IMG/VR virus record: IMGVR_UViG_3300032285_004401
Span: 1-51,314 of that record
Strand: one strand, 5' to 3'
Source: a virus
DNA length: 51,314 nt
The notes below the pieces were generated by a model. That model did no database searches and was not told the origin of the DNA. It saw only the letters and a list, made by a program, of their open reading frames with translations. Shown here in pieces: positions 17,425-27,169 of the stretch (position 1 is the stretch's first letter; every line of letters starts with the position of its first letter). The position numbers and the translations under genes are program-made.

Positions 17425-18256
17425 TTGATGCTGTTTCTTCTAACCCGTCTTCTATTAGTGGTAATTCTAGTTGATTTGCTGCAATAAGTTCATTCACTTG
17501 CTTCTGAACACTATCGCTAATTGCTGCTACATTTGCATTTACAATACCTGAATATTGAATTGCTACTGTTAAAGTTTCAATCTGATCTTCTCTATCCATC
17601 ATGGCAATTGAATCCATATTTCCAGTTCCTAAACGACCAAATGAAAGAATATCCATTGCAGCTTGCTTACCCATTCTAAGTATCCAATACTTGCGTTCTT
17701 CTTCTGGATTATCTCTTAAAAAATATTCTAAACTATCTTGATCTGGTGCATGCTCTTTGATAATATCTAGGAAGGTCTTGATTTCAATTTCAGATTGTCT
17801 CATCTTACGCTTCCAGATTGTAATGTCATAAAGATTCTTATCTTTATCAATCTTTAACATTTCTGCTTCTAGATCAAGTCCCGCATCTAAGTTAGCTTCG
17901 ATATCTCTGGCAAACTTCTTATCAATAATCTCTGCTTTCTTTAGACTATTGTTAATCTCAAAATAAGCATGATAACGAACTTCAAGTTCCATTAATGCTT
18001 GTCTTACCTTCTTATAAGGAGTAATTTGAGAATTAGCAACAAAATACTTTGATTGAAAATCTGTTTGTCCATTATTAGACAAAACTGATTGTTTAATTAA
18101 ATCAATATCATAACCTTGTAAATCGTATTTTTCTATAAATTGTCCTGAAATGTTAATTGTATTTAAATCACTTGATACTATATTTCCAGAAACTAAATTG
18201 CTTTCATCTGTAATTATTGTGGCTTGTTCCACAATATTGTCAGAAGTTGAATGCAT
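17348..18256 (-). CDS. Uncharacterised phage protein
   Basis: 302 aa, acidic and mainly helical. RQALMELEVRYHAYFEINNSLKK (about 85-107), DIEANLDAGLDLEAEMLKID and WKRKMRQSEIEIKTFLDII read as long helices, followed by YWILRMGKQAAMDILSFGRLGTGN and DREDQIETLTVAIQYSG. No membrane segment or enzyme motif is seen. The start overlaps the preceding gene by 17 bases and GAGG precedes it. Position between tail genes and the U32 fusion suggests a virion or assembly protein, but this is not shown. Confidence 0.7.
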   Translation of the reverse strand: MHSTSDNIVEQATIITDESNLVSGNIVSSDLNTINISGQFIEKYDLQGYDIDLIKQSVLSNNGQTDFQSKYFVANSQITPYKKVRQALMELEVRYHAYFEINNSLKKAEIIDKKFARDIEANLDAGLDLEAEMLKIDKDKNLYDITIWKRKMRQSEIEIKTFLDIIKEHAPDQDSLEYFLRDNPEEERKYWILRMGKQAAMDILSFGRLGTGNMDSIAMMDREDQIETLTVAIQYSGIVNANVAAISDSVQKQVNELIAANQLELPLIEDGLEETASNVFSAIESKVNGERLSELPGVSQAE

Positions 18257-19184
18257 GTGCTTTGACCTCTACTTTTCTATTCCAATCGGTATCGCTAACT
18301 GTTAAACCTAGTTGAATTGCCTGGCTTTGAGGCATTAATATGCCAAAGTGGAATTCATAGAACATATTCATGTCCCAAATTGTTTTACATCCTTCTGCTG
18401 CTTTAAGTAGTCTTTGAAAATCTACTAGGAGCTTGGAAAGATTGTCATAATAGTCTTCTGACTTTTTTAATATTTTTTGACAGAAAGCTGCTTTATCTTC
18501 TATTCCTCTTTCTTGAACTATATAATCTAGGAATGGAGTATATGCAGTTTCTGGGTTATTTAAGAATTCTTGTGCTTCGTGCTTTTGAACATCCCACGAT
18601 TCTTGCTCTAGTGTTGATACGTCAACCATTTCATGATATCTATCATTAAATTCTACTTCAATAATCATCTTAGCAAACATGTACATAAACTTAACAACTT
18701 TTTCTTCAATTTCTGGAGTAATAACAACAGGAATCTTTTTAAGTGGAATTTGATCTGCTACGCTATCTGTATAGCTAACTGAGGACTTAGTATTTTGATA
18801 ATGTGGCATCTTTGCTTCCCACATCTTACCTTCAGGACGAATTTCAGAGAAGAATGCTGCACCATAAATAGCAGTCTCTTCATCTATCTCTAATACTTTG
18901 CCAGTCCATTGTGGCCTGAAGGTGTTGTATAACGTGCTACTTATCTTTACACAAACAATATCATAAATTGAATAAACATCTGTACATGTTAAATTTATAT
19001 CCCCGTGTCCATCCCCATGAAGGAAATCATTAACCATGCTTTGACGCATGATTAAATACTTCATAGTTGGAGGTGTAGGTGGAGCAACTGGTGTTGCGGG
19101 ATCTGTAGAAACAACTGCTGATGCAGGAGTATCTGTATATGGCGATGGAACGCTCAAATCATTTGTATTTGTTTCATCAGTCAT
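18240..19184 (-). CDS. Uncharacterised phage protein with Pro/Thr-rich N-terminus
   Basis: 314 aa. The first 40 residues are Ser/Thr/Pro/Ala-rich and disordered (ending VAPPTPPT). Then comes a mixed alpha/beta region with KYLIMRQSMVNDFLHGDGHG, and from about 150 a helical region (EEKVVKFMYMFAKMIIEVEF, KKSEDYYDNLSKLLVDFQRLL). No known motif recognised. It runs directly into the next uncharacterised gene (17-base overlap), and the pair is probably functionally linked. Confidence 0.7.
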   Translation of the reverse strand: MTDETNTNDLSVPSPYTDTPASAVVSTDPATPVAPPTPPTMKYLIMRQSMVNDFLHGDGHGDINLTCTDVYSIYDIVCVKISSTLYNTFRPQWTGKVLEIDEETAIYGAAFFSEIRPEGKMWEAKMPHYQNTKSSVSYTDSVADQIPLKKIPVVITPEIEEKVVKFMYMFAKMIIEVEFNDRYHEMVDVSTLEQESWDVQKHEAQEFLNNPETAYTPFLDYIVQERGIEDKAAFCQKILKKSEDYYDNLSKLLVDFQRLLKAAEGCKTIWDMNMFYEFHFGILMPQSQAIQLGLTVSDTDWNRKVEVKAHAFNF

Positions 19185-19207
19185 TATTTTCTCCTATTAA
19201 CTTTTCT

Positions 19208-19216
19208 ATTATATCA
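19208..19216 (-). promoter_or_regulatory. Extended -10 promoter (TGATATAAT)
   Basis: Minus-strand TGATATAAT, 24 bases ahead of the start at 19184, in the gap after the third tandem fibre paralogue. No clear -35. Confidence 0.45.
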
Positions 19217-19228
19217 GAATATTGCAAA

Positions 19229-20407
19229 CTATGCACCGTATCTTGTAGCAGTTACTGAAGCTGCTGCGGATGCACAAAAACCAGAAGATTGTCCATTATG
19301 TCCCTTTGGCATAGTTGTTGTACCCATAGCTGTTACAGCATTGTTTGAATAAGTAAACTTCCATGTCATATTATTTTGATTACCATTATAGTTTCCAAGC
19401 ATGTATCCCCAACTTTGTCCCATTTCAAGGTTTTCTTCACCTATGGTGGATATACCATTAAATGTTGTGATTGATGCACCTGTTGTATCATTTACTTGTG
19501 CCCAGCCCAAAGTAACGTTTCCGCCAGTTCCAATATAAAAATATCCCAATTTAGTACACAAAAACTTTCTATAACCATCGGATCCTGGTTGTGACCATGT
19601 AACCCATGAATCATTTGAGAATGTAAGTTTGTATCCCGTTCCAGCGTTTACTGCCCATCCATAAGTTTGACCCATTCCACCAGTTCCAGCTCCTGTAGAA
19701 AATGGTGCAGATGTTGTGGTATACATAACTTCTGTAGCAAAATCCATTTTATCTACTGCAGCATAACCGCCACCAATTGCGTATCCTTTTTGACCTACTT
19801 GATCTGTTATTGCTCCGTGTGTGTGTCGTGGAACAGACATATCCCATCCACCAACACCTGGTGTTGCGGTTCCTTCTGCTGCATATCCAGATCCGTATGT
19901 TACACCTTGTGCAGTTGGGTTATCTCCAATATATCCAAAATTTGGAGCTGTTCCCGATCCAAATGTTCCGTAACCCCTTGTTCTTGCAGACCCAGTATGT
20001 AAATTGATTGAAGATGTATGAACTGTTCCTCCTGAGTTTGAGCAACATGTATATGATTCATTTAAAAATGTACCTAGTCCATACGCATTGTAATCTGACC
20101 AAAAACCATCAAAATACCCGCCTGCTCTGTCCATTTGTTCTCCAACATAATAGGTAGTGTCAGTTGCATGCCATGTCTTGTTAACTGAACGCCAAGGATT
20201 AGAGTTTTTGTATCCGCCTAAAAGAAATCCGTGAGTGATTATACTTCTATATTGAAAGCTTGCGTTATTAATTAATGTATTTGTTTCACCTGGATAATTC
20301 CAATATGTTGTTGATCCGTTTGAATATAAATGCGTTCCGCCTGCTGTAGCAGTTGGTGCATTATATATACCAGGAAATACTGAAGTTGTAGAAAGTTTAA
20401 ATGCCAT
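19229..20407 (-). CDS. Tandem fibre paralogue 3 (MAFK family)
   Basis: 392 aa from the ATG at 20407, which overlaps the stop of paralogue 2 (TAATG); a longer frame from 20452 would overlap far more and lacks a good ribosome site. Shares with its two upstream neighbours a MAFK..TT..FPGIYN start, THGFLLGGYKNSNPWRSVNKTWHATDTTY, the EQMDRAGGY, EENLEMGQSWGYMLGNYNGNQNN and TMPKGHNGQSSG motifs. The repeated WGYMLGNY/NYGY segments look like kelch-type beta blades. Likely a virion surface protein. Its extra central segment (TCCSNSGGTVH) distinguishes it from the other copies. Confidence 0.75.
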   Translation of the reverse strand: MAFKLSTTSVFPGIYNAPTATAGGTHLYSNGSTTYWNYPGETNTLINNASFQYRSIITHGFLLGGYKNSNPWRSVNKTWHATDTTYYVGEQMDRAGGYFDGFWSDYNAYGLGTFLNESYTCCSNSGGTVHTSSINLHTGSARTRGYGTFGSGTAPNFGYIGDNPTAQGVTYGSGYAAEGTATPGVGGWDMSVPRHTHGAITDQVGQKGYAIGGGYAAVDKMDFATEVMYTTTSAPFSTGAGTGGMGQTYGWAVNAGTGYKLTFSNDSWVTWSQPGSDGYRKFLCTKLGYFYIGTGGNVTLGWAQVNDTTGASITTFNGISTIGEENLEMGQSWGYMLGNYNGNQNNMTWKFTYSNNAVTAMGTTTMPKGHNGQSSGFCASAAASVTATRYGA

Positions 20408-21513
20408 TATGTAGATACCGCCGAAGTTATTGTAGCTGCTGCTGTAAAACAATCCCCAGAAGATTGACCAACGTGACCTTTAGGCATACAAGCAGAACCC
20501 ATTTGAGTTTGTACATCTGTAGAATAAAGAGTTTTAACTGTATGATTATTTTGTTGTCCATCATATTGACCCAACATATAACCCCAATCTTGACCCATCT
20601 CCATATTTTCTTCTCCCAAACCTCTAAGCTTTGAAAGTGTTGCTAAAGCAGCTCCAGTGGAATCTGAAAATTTCATAATTCTAGAATCAGTATTTCCACC
20701 CATTCCCGCATATGCCCATCCATATTTTGATCCCAAAGTTTTATTTTGACCATCAGTTGAAGTTGCTGCTGCCCATGTAGATATAGAATCATTTGACCAG
20801 GTAATATATCTTCCTGCTGATGGATATTGCATCCAACCATATGTTTGTCCGCCCCAAGGGGCTACTGACTGTCCTGTATTAGGACCCACTATTGAAGTTG
20901 CATACATTATTTCTGTAGGAAAATGTAATTTATCAATTGCAGTTCTTCCACCGCCCAAAACATATCCTACTTGACCAGTTATATTTGTCATTCCACTACC
21001 AACAGCTATAGTTCCTGAAAGATTCCATCCACCTACGTCTGCTGTTGCACCTTGTGCATCTGTATATCCAAAATTAGATGCTGTTCCAGAAAATGTGCCT
21101 GGTCCATTTTGTCTCATCAAACCATTATGTAAATTAATTGAAGAAACGTGAGAAGATGCACCTTGGAATGTATCCATTGTTCCAAACATATATCCGTTGT
21201 AATCTGAATATGCACCACCTACATAAGCTCCCGCTCTATCCATTTGCTCTCCAACATAATAAGTAGTATCTGTTGCATGCCAAGTTTTATTAACTGATCT
21301 CCATGGATTTGAGCCTTTGTATCCATTACATAAAAATCCGTGAGTATAAATTGTGCGATATCTCCAACCAGTTCCTGGGACAGTGCTTATTGCACCTGGA
21401 TATGCAAAATAATAATTTGTTCCATCATTGTACATTGGTGAACCTTGATCAGCACTTGAAGGTGTTGGTAAAGTTCCTGGATATATTTGAGTTCCGCCTA
21501 TTTTAAATGCCAT
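20407..21513 (-). CDS. Tandem fibre paralogue 2 (MAFK family)
   Basis: 368 aa from the ATG at 21513 (TAATG overlap with paralogue 1). Same plan as its neighbours: MAFKIGGTQIYPGTLPTP, YTHGFLCNGYKGSNPWRSVN, GEQMDRAGAYVGG, EENMEMGQDWGYMLGQYDG and CMPKGHVGQSSGDC. It is the shortest of the three. Differences concentrate in the middle (about residues 105-250), as expected if the ends hold the fold and the centre meets the receptor. Confidence 0.75.
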   Translation of the reverse strand: MAFKIGGTQIYPGTLPTPSSADQGSPMYNDGTNYYFAYPGAISTVPGTGWRYRTIYTHGFLCNGYKGSNPWRSVNKTWHATDTTYYVGEQMDRAGAYVGGAYSDYNGYMFGTMDTFQGASSHVSSINLHNGLMRQNGPGTFSGTASNFGYTDAQGATADVGGWNLSGTIAVGSGMTNITGQVGYVLGGGRTAIDKLHFPTEIMYATSIVGPNTGQSVAPWGGQTYGWMQYPSAGRYITWSNDSISTWAAATSTDGQNKTLGSKYGWAYAGMGGNTDSRIMKFSDSTGAALATLSKLRGLGEENMEMGQDWGYMLGQYDGQQNNHTVKTLYSTDVQTQMGSACMPKGHVGQSSGDCFTAAATITSAVST

Positions 21514-22814
21514 TATACTGGATATCCTGACGTTATAGTTGCTGCTGCAAATGAACATGCTGCTGAAGATTGTCCAAAGTGTCCTTTTGGCATTCCCGCT
21601 GCACCTATTGATACACAGCTATCTGTTGTGTAATAAATTTTCATAGTTTGATTATTTTGTTGTCCATTATAGTTTCCAAGAAAATATCCCCAGTTCTGCC
21701 CCATTTCACCATTTTCTTCAGATGTTCCAGTATATGATTTAGCAAATGTAGATATTGTATTGCCAGTAGAATCAGAAGTTTTAAATATATTATCTCCAAC
21801 AACAACATAGTGTTGACCCAATTTACTTGAAACAGCTTTATACCATGCACCCTGACCATTTGTTGATGATCCTGAAGTGTTATTCCATGTTGTATATGCT
21901 TGATTGCTAAAATTAAATTGTTGATGATTACCGTCAAAATTTACCCATGCATAACTTGTTCCAAAAACACAAGTTGTCATTCCTGCAGTAACTGGAGCTG
22001 ATGTTGTTGTGTACATTGTTTCTGTAGGGAAATGAAGTCTATCTGTTGCTGATGTACCACCACCGTGTACATATCCAACTTGGTTTATTTGATCATTTGA
22101 GCAACCATGAAAGTCTCTGGCTTCTGCTGTATCCCATCCACCAACACCTGCTGATTGATAAAGAGTTGAATCTGTAAGAGTTGTGCTACCAGTATTTTCA
22201 ATCTGACTACCATATGAAACTCCTGCACCATCATGTGCTGGATCAAGACCAATATAACCAAATGGAACTGATGATGTACCAAAAGATCCATCTCCAGAAG
22301 ATGTTCCTGTAGGTCTAAATATTCCAGTATTATAGGCTGGTGCTACATATCCAGCTGTTGTTGAAGTTGAAATTGCATTTACGTTATAATCCCATTGCTG
22401 CATTCCACGTTGTCTACCAACTCCATTATGAAGATTATATGAAGAAGTGTGCGGGGAAGATCCAGAATAAGCATTGATAGTTCCATGAACATAAGCATTA
22501 TAATCAGATGTTGTTCCATCTCCATATGCCATAGCTCTATCTATTTGATCTCCTACTAAAAATGTAGTGTCATTAGCATGCCATGTTTTATTTACAGAAC
22601 GCCAAGGGCTTGAACCTTTATAGCCTCCCGCCAAAAATCCGTGAGTTAATATACTTCTATATTGAAGTCCTGTACCTGGGTTATTTGATGTTTGTCCTGG
22701 ATAAGCAAAATATGTTGAGTTTCCATCAGTTTCTAAAGGTGCACCAATTGTTGCAGATGAAGGAAAGTTAAATACTCCAGGGAAATAAGATGTTGAACCT
22801 ACTTTAAATGCCAT
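21513..22814 (-). CDS. Tandem fibre paralogue 1 (MAFK family)
   Basis: 433 aa, the longest of the three. MAFKVGSTSYFPGVFNFPSS, THGFLAGGYKGSSPWRSVNK, GDQIDRAMAYGDG, EENGEMGQNWGYFLGNYNG and GMPKGHFGQSSAAC are shared with paralogues 2 and 3. The start overlaps the S74-chaperone fibre gene by 11 bases. It has an insertion near residues 140-215 (GIFRPTGTSSGDGSFGTS) absent from the others. Probably part of the adsorption apparatus. Confidence 0.75.
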   Translation of the reverse strand: MAFKVGSTSYFPGVFNFPSSATIGAPLETDGNSTYFAYPGQTSNNPGTGLQYRSILTHGFLAGGYKGSSPWRSVNKTWHANDTTFLVGDQIDRAMAYGDGTTSDYNAYVHGTINAYSGSSPHTSSYNLHNGVGRQRGMQQWDYNVNAISTSTTAGYVAPAYNTGIFRPTGTSSGDGSFGTSSVPFGYIGLDPAHDGAGVSYGSQIENTGSTTLTDSTLYQSAGVGGWDTAEARDFHGCSNDQINQVGYVHGGGTSATDRLHFPTETMYTTTSAPVTAGMTTCVFGTSYAWVNFDGNHQQFNFSNQAYTTWNNTSGSSTNGQGAWYKAVSSKLGQHYVVVGDNIFKTSDSTGNTISTFAKSYTGTSEENGEMGQNWGYFLGNYNGQQNNQTMKIYYTTDSCVSIGAAGMPKGHFGQSSAACSFAAATITSGYPV

Positions 22815-23934
22815 CTATGATACCCCGCAATTCTGTAACTTCTGCACGGAGTTCTTTAATGGCTTCTACCAGCAGTCCAACCAAGTTGCCATAGGCAACC
22901 GATTTGATTCCATTTTCATTTTCAAGAACTGCTTCTGGCATAACTGCCTCTACATCTTGAGCAATTAATCCTACGTGACGAATCTTTTTATCATCAGAGA
23001 TAAGACTATATGTTACACCATTAATTTGATCTACAATTGCAAGAGCATCTGTAATTTTTTCAATATTATCTTTAAGGCGGGAATCAGAGTTTGTTGTAAT
23101 ATCTCCAGCTGCTACCAAGTTACCTGAGTTATCTATGGATCCAACAACTGTTCCTGCAGAGTTTAACCAATTTTGAAGAGAGGCAGTTTGACTTGCTATA
23201 CCTTGAATAGAAAGAGGAATTTGTGTTGTTGCTTGAGATTGAATTAAGTTTGAAGTTCTTGTAAAGTTAATACCAACACCTGGCATTCTAAAAGATGTTA
23301 CATTTGTATCACCTATTGTAACTTCTCCACTTACTGAAGATGATGATGGTTGAACATTTCCACCAATAATTATATTATAGCTACCATTTAATGTTATGGT
23401 ACCTGCACTATTTCCAAGAAATGTATTCCATGATCCGTTGTTTGAAAATCCCGCTGCATTGCCAAGAGCTGTAGCATAAGCACCATTATTATTTTGTAAA
23501 GCTTGGTATCCAACTCCTGTATTTGCAAATTGAGATGAAGAGTATCCATACATAGTTCCTGCTACTGCTGGTGCTGCAAGTCCTAATGCTACCCATGAAG
23601 CAGATGTACCATTTGATTGAAGATAATATCCTGTAGTTCCTGCAGATTGGGCGGGAAGAGCAATAATACTTATAGATCCACCTAAAGATACAGATGTACC
23701 ATTAATAGTTACAGATGAATTTGTTAAAGCACCATTAGGGATATTTGTTAATCCTGCTCCAGAACCTGAAAAAATTCCTGATGCTGATATATTTCCTACA
23801 ATAGAAACTGTTCCTGAAGGGGCTGATATTGATGGTACCGATAATTTAGATGAAACACTTAAAATACCATCAACAATTTCATTGCTTACCTTAAGCGGAT
23901 CAAGGTAATTATGGTTTAATTTAGCTAGAGCCAT
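22804..23934 (-). CDS. Tail fibre with C-terminal S74 intramolecular chaperone
   Basis: 376 aa. The first 30 residues (ALAKLNHNYLDPLKVSNEIV) are an attachment region. The shaft contains NSSVTINGTSVSLGGSISI and NNGAYATALGNAAGFSNNGSW-type left-handed beta repeats. Residues about 280-376 are the S74 endosialidase-type chaperone: DSRLKDNIEKI with the catalytic-type Ser-Arg-Leu-Lys-Asp-Asn, HVGLIAQDVEAVMPEAV and VAYGNLVGLLVEAIKELR. This domain trimerises the fibre and then cuts itself off. The MCP-type phage fibre shaft is shared with the proteins at 28153-30711 and 32345-33481. Confidence 0.9.
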   Translation of the reverse strand: MALAKLNHNYLDPLKVSNEIVDGILSVSSKLSVPSISAPSGTVSIVGNISASGIFSGSGAGLTNIPNGALTNSSVTINGTSVSLGGSISIIALPAQSAGTTGYYLQSNGTSASWVALGLAAPAVAGTMYGYSSSQFANTGVGYQALQNNNGAYATALGNAAGFSNNGSWNTFLGNSAGTITLNGSYNIIIGGNVQPSSSSVSGEVTIGDTNVTSFRMPGVGINFTRTSNLIQSQATTQIPLSIQGIASQTASLQNWLNSAGTVVGSIDNSGNLVAAGDITTNSDSRLKDNIEKITDALAIVDQINGVTYSLISDDKKIRHVGLIAQDVEAVMPEAVLENENGIKSVAYGNLVGLLVEAIKELRAEVTELRGIIDGI

Positions 23935-23955
23935 TAATACCCACCCCTTTTTATT

Positions 23956-26900
23956 TTAAGCTTGTGCTTCAGTCCAAGATAAACGACCTGCAACGTTTAC
24001 AGGAGTTGCAGAAAGGTTCTGTACAACAATTGTAAGGTTATCTGGACCATCTGGGTAAATGTTAGTGTTAGAGTTTGTTCCACCACCACCAAGAATTGAG
24101 TTACCTAGATCACGTACTAGTGAAAGATCAACGGATCCTGTTGAATTTGTAAAGAATCCACCAGTATTTTCACCACCAGATACGTTTGCATATCCACCTG
24201 CATAGTCTGCAATCTGTGCAAGAGATGAGTTTGCACGTCCTGCAATGTTTCCAACTGCATTTGTATATGCCTGTGAAATTGTTGGTACACCATTCAAAAT
24301 TGCAGTAACAAGTACGTTGTTTGTATTAGAAAGTGTAAGGTCAAGAGCACGAAGAACTAACTGCATTCTATTAATAAGTTCACGAGCACCAAATGGAGCT
24401 GCTATACCATTATCAACTGATGGAGAAATTCTGATCGAGAACAATGCTTTTGTTGTTCCTCCGCTGAATGTTCCGTTACCAGATACTGTTCCAGAATTGT
24501 TAACAGACAAAGTTAATGTTGTACCATTAATATTTGTAATGATAGCACCTGTTCCAATACCTGTTCCAGTTACTGACATACCGTTTACAAGGTTTGTATT
24601 TGCACCCACTGTAATTGTATTTGTTCCAGATGTTCCAGTAATTGTTGTTACAGTTGCTGCTGTTCCAGCAATTGCTGTCTGTGTTGTTTGTCCATAAGTA
24701 AAGAGAAGAGACTTATCATCATCAAAACGACCATCCATAATAACAGATGTTCCCCAGTGCGATAGTGTTGGAGAAAATGTTGGATATGCTGTTTCTACCA
24801 TAACTGGAGCTGTTGCAGCATATGTAAATGCTTGTGCAGTTCCCGCCATTGGAGGAATTATAGCTGTTGGATTAGAAGATGTAACACCTTGAGAAAGAGT
24901 AAGTGTTGTTCCGCTAATTGAGCTGATCCATGTTCCATCTGCAATACCAGTTCCAAATACACGTTGTCCGACTTGTAATCCTGATGTAGAAGAAACTGTT
25001 GCAATGTTAGATCCTGCTGCAGCTGTAAGAGCAATTGACAGATTACCTGTTTGTGCTCTTGTAACACCAGTAAATGATGTTGAAGTTATTCCTGTATAGT
25101 TTACAAACTCAAATTGGCTTGCATTTCTAATACATATTGTTCCACCTGCAGGATTAAAACCTGTTGTAGATGCAACGTTGACTGTTGTATCAGAAGTACC
25201 AATGCTTTGAGAAATAGTAGTTGTAATTGGATTTGTAAATGTTTCGTAACGTCCTGGCAAGTTACCTGAACGCATATAAGCCATTGGGTTTAAGTTGTTA
25301 TTAGGCATGCGGTGAGCATAAATAATTTCACCCTTTGGACCTCTTACACCCCAACGCACAAAACCTGCACCGTACCATGTATAGTCTACATAGAACATCT
25401 GCATTGTATTAAAGTTTGCATTATATCCAGAAGGTCCAGTACCATCAAGTTTATCAATGTTAAACTGAGATTGTGGAATTACTGTATCTACAGTCTTTGA
25501 AATAACTACAAAGCTTGCTGATGCTCCACGATATGATGGAGAGATTGTAAGAGATGTATCTGAAGCAATTTCAGTAACACGATATGATTGTCCACGAAGA
25601 ACAATAAAGTCTCCTGGATTTAATTGCTTTGAAAAATATGTAGGGTATGATGCATTTGTTTGAGTAACTGTGTTAGAACCCTGAGTTACTGTTACACGTC
25701 CCGCTACCTGAAGAGTAGAATTTCTTTTAACAATAGAAATATTTTGTCCATCATACTGCCAGAAAAGACCATTTTGTTGATCAAAAATTCCTAGACGGTT
25801 TGTTGCACCATACCATGTTGATATAGAAGCATTTGGAGCACCTGTTGCAACTACCGCTGATGGAACTGTTGCTGCAGTATATGTAAACTGATTGTATGAA
25901 GTAACGTTAGTAACTGAAAATGTTCCATTGTAAGCAGATTCGTTAGCTCCAGAAATTGTTACTGTGGTTCCTGGTTGAATATTGTGACGTTCTTTGGTTG
26001 TAACAGTTACTGTAGTACCTGATGAAGTTAAATTATCAATACCTGCATATGGCTTAAGTGTTGTTCCAGATGACATCTGAATACCTTTACCTGATTGATA
26101 ACGGAAATAACGGCGGGTCTGACGAACAGCCTGTTCAAAGTTGGAAGAACCATTAGCAGAAAATATAACTCCGCCATCAAATGCACGGTGCAAGAACTGT
26201 CCTTGTGGACGTACATAGATCGCTGCTGATGAGAATCCAATAGTTCCTGTTGGAGTACTTGGTGTGTAATAAGAGAATGTAGCATTGTTTGTAATTCCAC
26301 TTACAACATAAGAGCCATTTGGAGCATTTGTTGAAGCTGTTAAACCAATGATAGCAACTTCATTTCCAAGTGAAAGTCCATGTGGTACAGATGTTATTAC
26401 TGTAACCATATTACCGCTATAAGTTACAGATGTTGGAGCTGCACCAATTTGTGCATTTGAATAAAGTGTACCTGAGTAGATAGCTGTTTTATTTGGATCA
26501 TACATTGATGTAACTGTTGTTGTATTTACAGTACGTGCTGTATAGGTAAATGTAGTTGATGTTGGAACTGTTTCAATAATAAAATTACCATTAACAAAAG
26601 AAAAATATCCATCTTGCACGGTAATTGGAGTTCCAACAGCAAAACCGTGAGCTTGAGATGTTGTAATTGTTACTGTACGTGAAGATGTAGGAATAGTAAG
26701 ATCTGTTACGTAAGGAACAACTGCTGGAGACTGAGAAGCAAATGGGCGATTATTAATCATTGTAAGATTTTCCCACTTAGAAATCTGAGTTCCATATTCA
26801 AAGTCAGTATCAATAAGTGCTTGTGGCTGTGTCACACGAAGCTTATTTGTTGGATCTGTAAGGTTTTCTGCAGGAGTAAATCTTTCATCCCATTCATCAA

Positions 26901-27165
26901 TTGTAACTTGAATTTTATCTGTAGCTGCCATAGCAGTTGTATTGTAGTTAAGTACAATTGTGGTTGTTTCATTCATTACAGAGTCGTATGCAGGTGTATA
27001 AGAAGTAGCTAAAAGGGATGCGTCTGAAAAGTTATATATTACCTTGTTGGCAGTAACGTTAGTGATTAAGATCATACGCTCTCTAGGTATATATCTTGGA
27101 ATAACCAATGTTCTTGTAGATGGAGTAAATGTATACGCCGTATCCTTTAATACTTTTCTTGCCAT
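23956..27165 (-). CDS. Large tail/baseplate structural protein
   Basis: 1069 aa. The N-terminus VLKDTAYTFTPSTRTLVIPRYIPRERMILITNVT is a segment I recognise from large structural proteins of T4-like cyanophages. The middle has several repeats of a bacterial Ig-like type (TVTITTSQAHGFAVGTPITV, TVTTKERHNIQPGTTVTISG, MVTVITSVPHGLSLGNEVAI). Residues about 540-640 (MFYVDYTWYGAGFVRWGVRG) are aromatic. The C-terminus ends PDNLTIVVQNLSATPVNVAGRLSWTEAQA. It is the largest protein in the window. Probably a baseplate or tail-tip protein that carries the fibres; the exact location is not shown. Confidence 0.8.
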   Translation of the reverse strand: MARKVLKDTAYTFTPSTRTLVIPRYIPRERMILITNVTANKVIYNFSDASLLATSYTPAYDSVMNETTTIVLNYNTTAMAATDKIQVTIDEWDERFTPAENLTDPTNKLRVTQPQALIDTDFEYGTQISKWENLTMINNRPFASQSPAVVPYVTDLTIPTSSRTVTITTSQAHGFAVGTPITVQDGYFSFVNGNFIIETVPTSTTFTYTARTVNTTTVTSMYDPNKTAIYSGTLYSNAQIGAAPTSVTYSGNMVTVITSVPHGLSLGNEVAIIGLTASTNAPNGSYVVSGITNNATFSYYTPSTPTGTIGFSSAAIYVRPQGQFLHRAFDGGVIFSANGSSNFEQAVRQTRRYFRYQSGKGIQMSSGTTLKPYAGIDNLTSSGTTVTVTTKERHNIQPGTTVTISGANESAYNGTFSVTNVTSYNQFTYTAATVPSAVVATGAPNASISTWYGATNRLGIFDQQNGLFWQYDGQNISIVKRNSTLQVAGRVTVTQGSNTVTQTNASYPTYFSKQLNPGDFIVLRGQSYRVTEIASDTSLTISPSYRGASASFVVISKTVDTVIPQSQFNIDKLDGTGPSGYNANFNTMQMFYVDYTWYGAGFVRWGVRGPKGEIIYAHRMPNNNLNPMAYMRSGNLPGRYETFTNPITTTISQSIGTSDTTVNVASTTGFNPAGGTICIRNASQFEFVNYTGITSTSFTGVTRAQTGNLSIALTAAAGSNIATVSSTSGLQVGQRVFGTGIADGTWISSISGTTLTLSQGVTSSNPTAIIPPMAGTAQAFTYAATAPVMVETAYPTFSPTLSHWGTSVIMDGRFDDDKSLLFTYGQTTQTAIAGTAATVTTITGTSGTNTITVGANTNLVNGMSVTGTGIGTGAIITNINGTTLTLSVNNSGTVSGNGTFSGGTTKALFSIRISPSVDNGIAAPFGARELINRMQLVLRALDLTLSNTNNVLVTAILNGVPTISQAYTNAVGNIAGRANSSLAQIADYAGGYANVSGGENTGGFFTNSTGSVDLSLVRDLGNSILGGGGTNSNTNIYPDGPDNLTIVVQNLSATPVNVAGRLSWTEAQA

Positions 27166-27169
27166 GTTT

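Noticed and set aside
19667-20007. Cys-rich plus-strand frames opposite the third fibre paralogue
   Set aside because: Shadows of a Gly/Thr/Tyr-rich gene; two overlapping frames exist there and neither has start signals.
24245-24697. 150-aa plus-strand reading frame opposite the 1069-aa protein
   Set aside because: Same type of shadow (Val/Pro-rich), no start signals, and the opposite gene is well supported.
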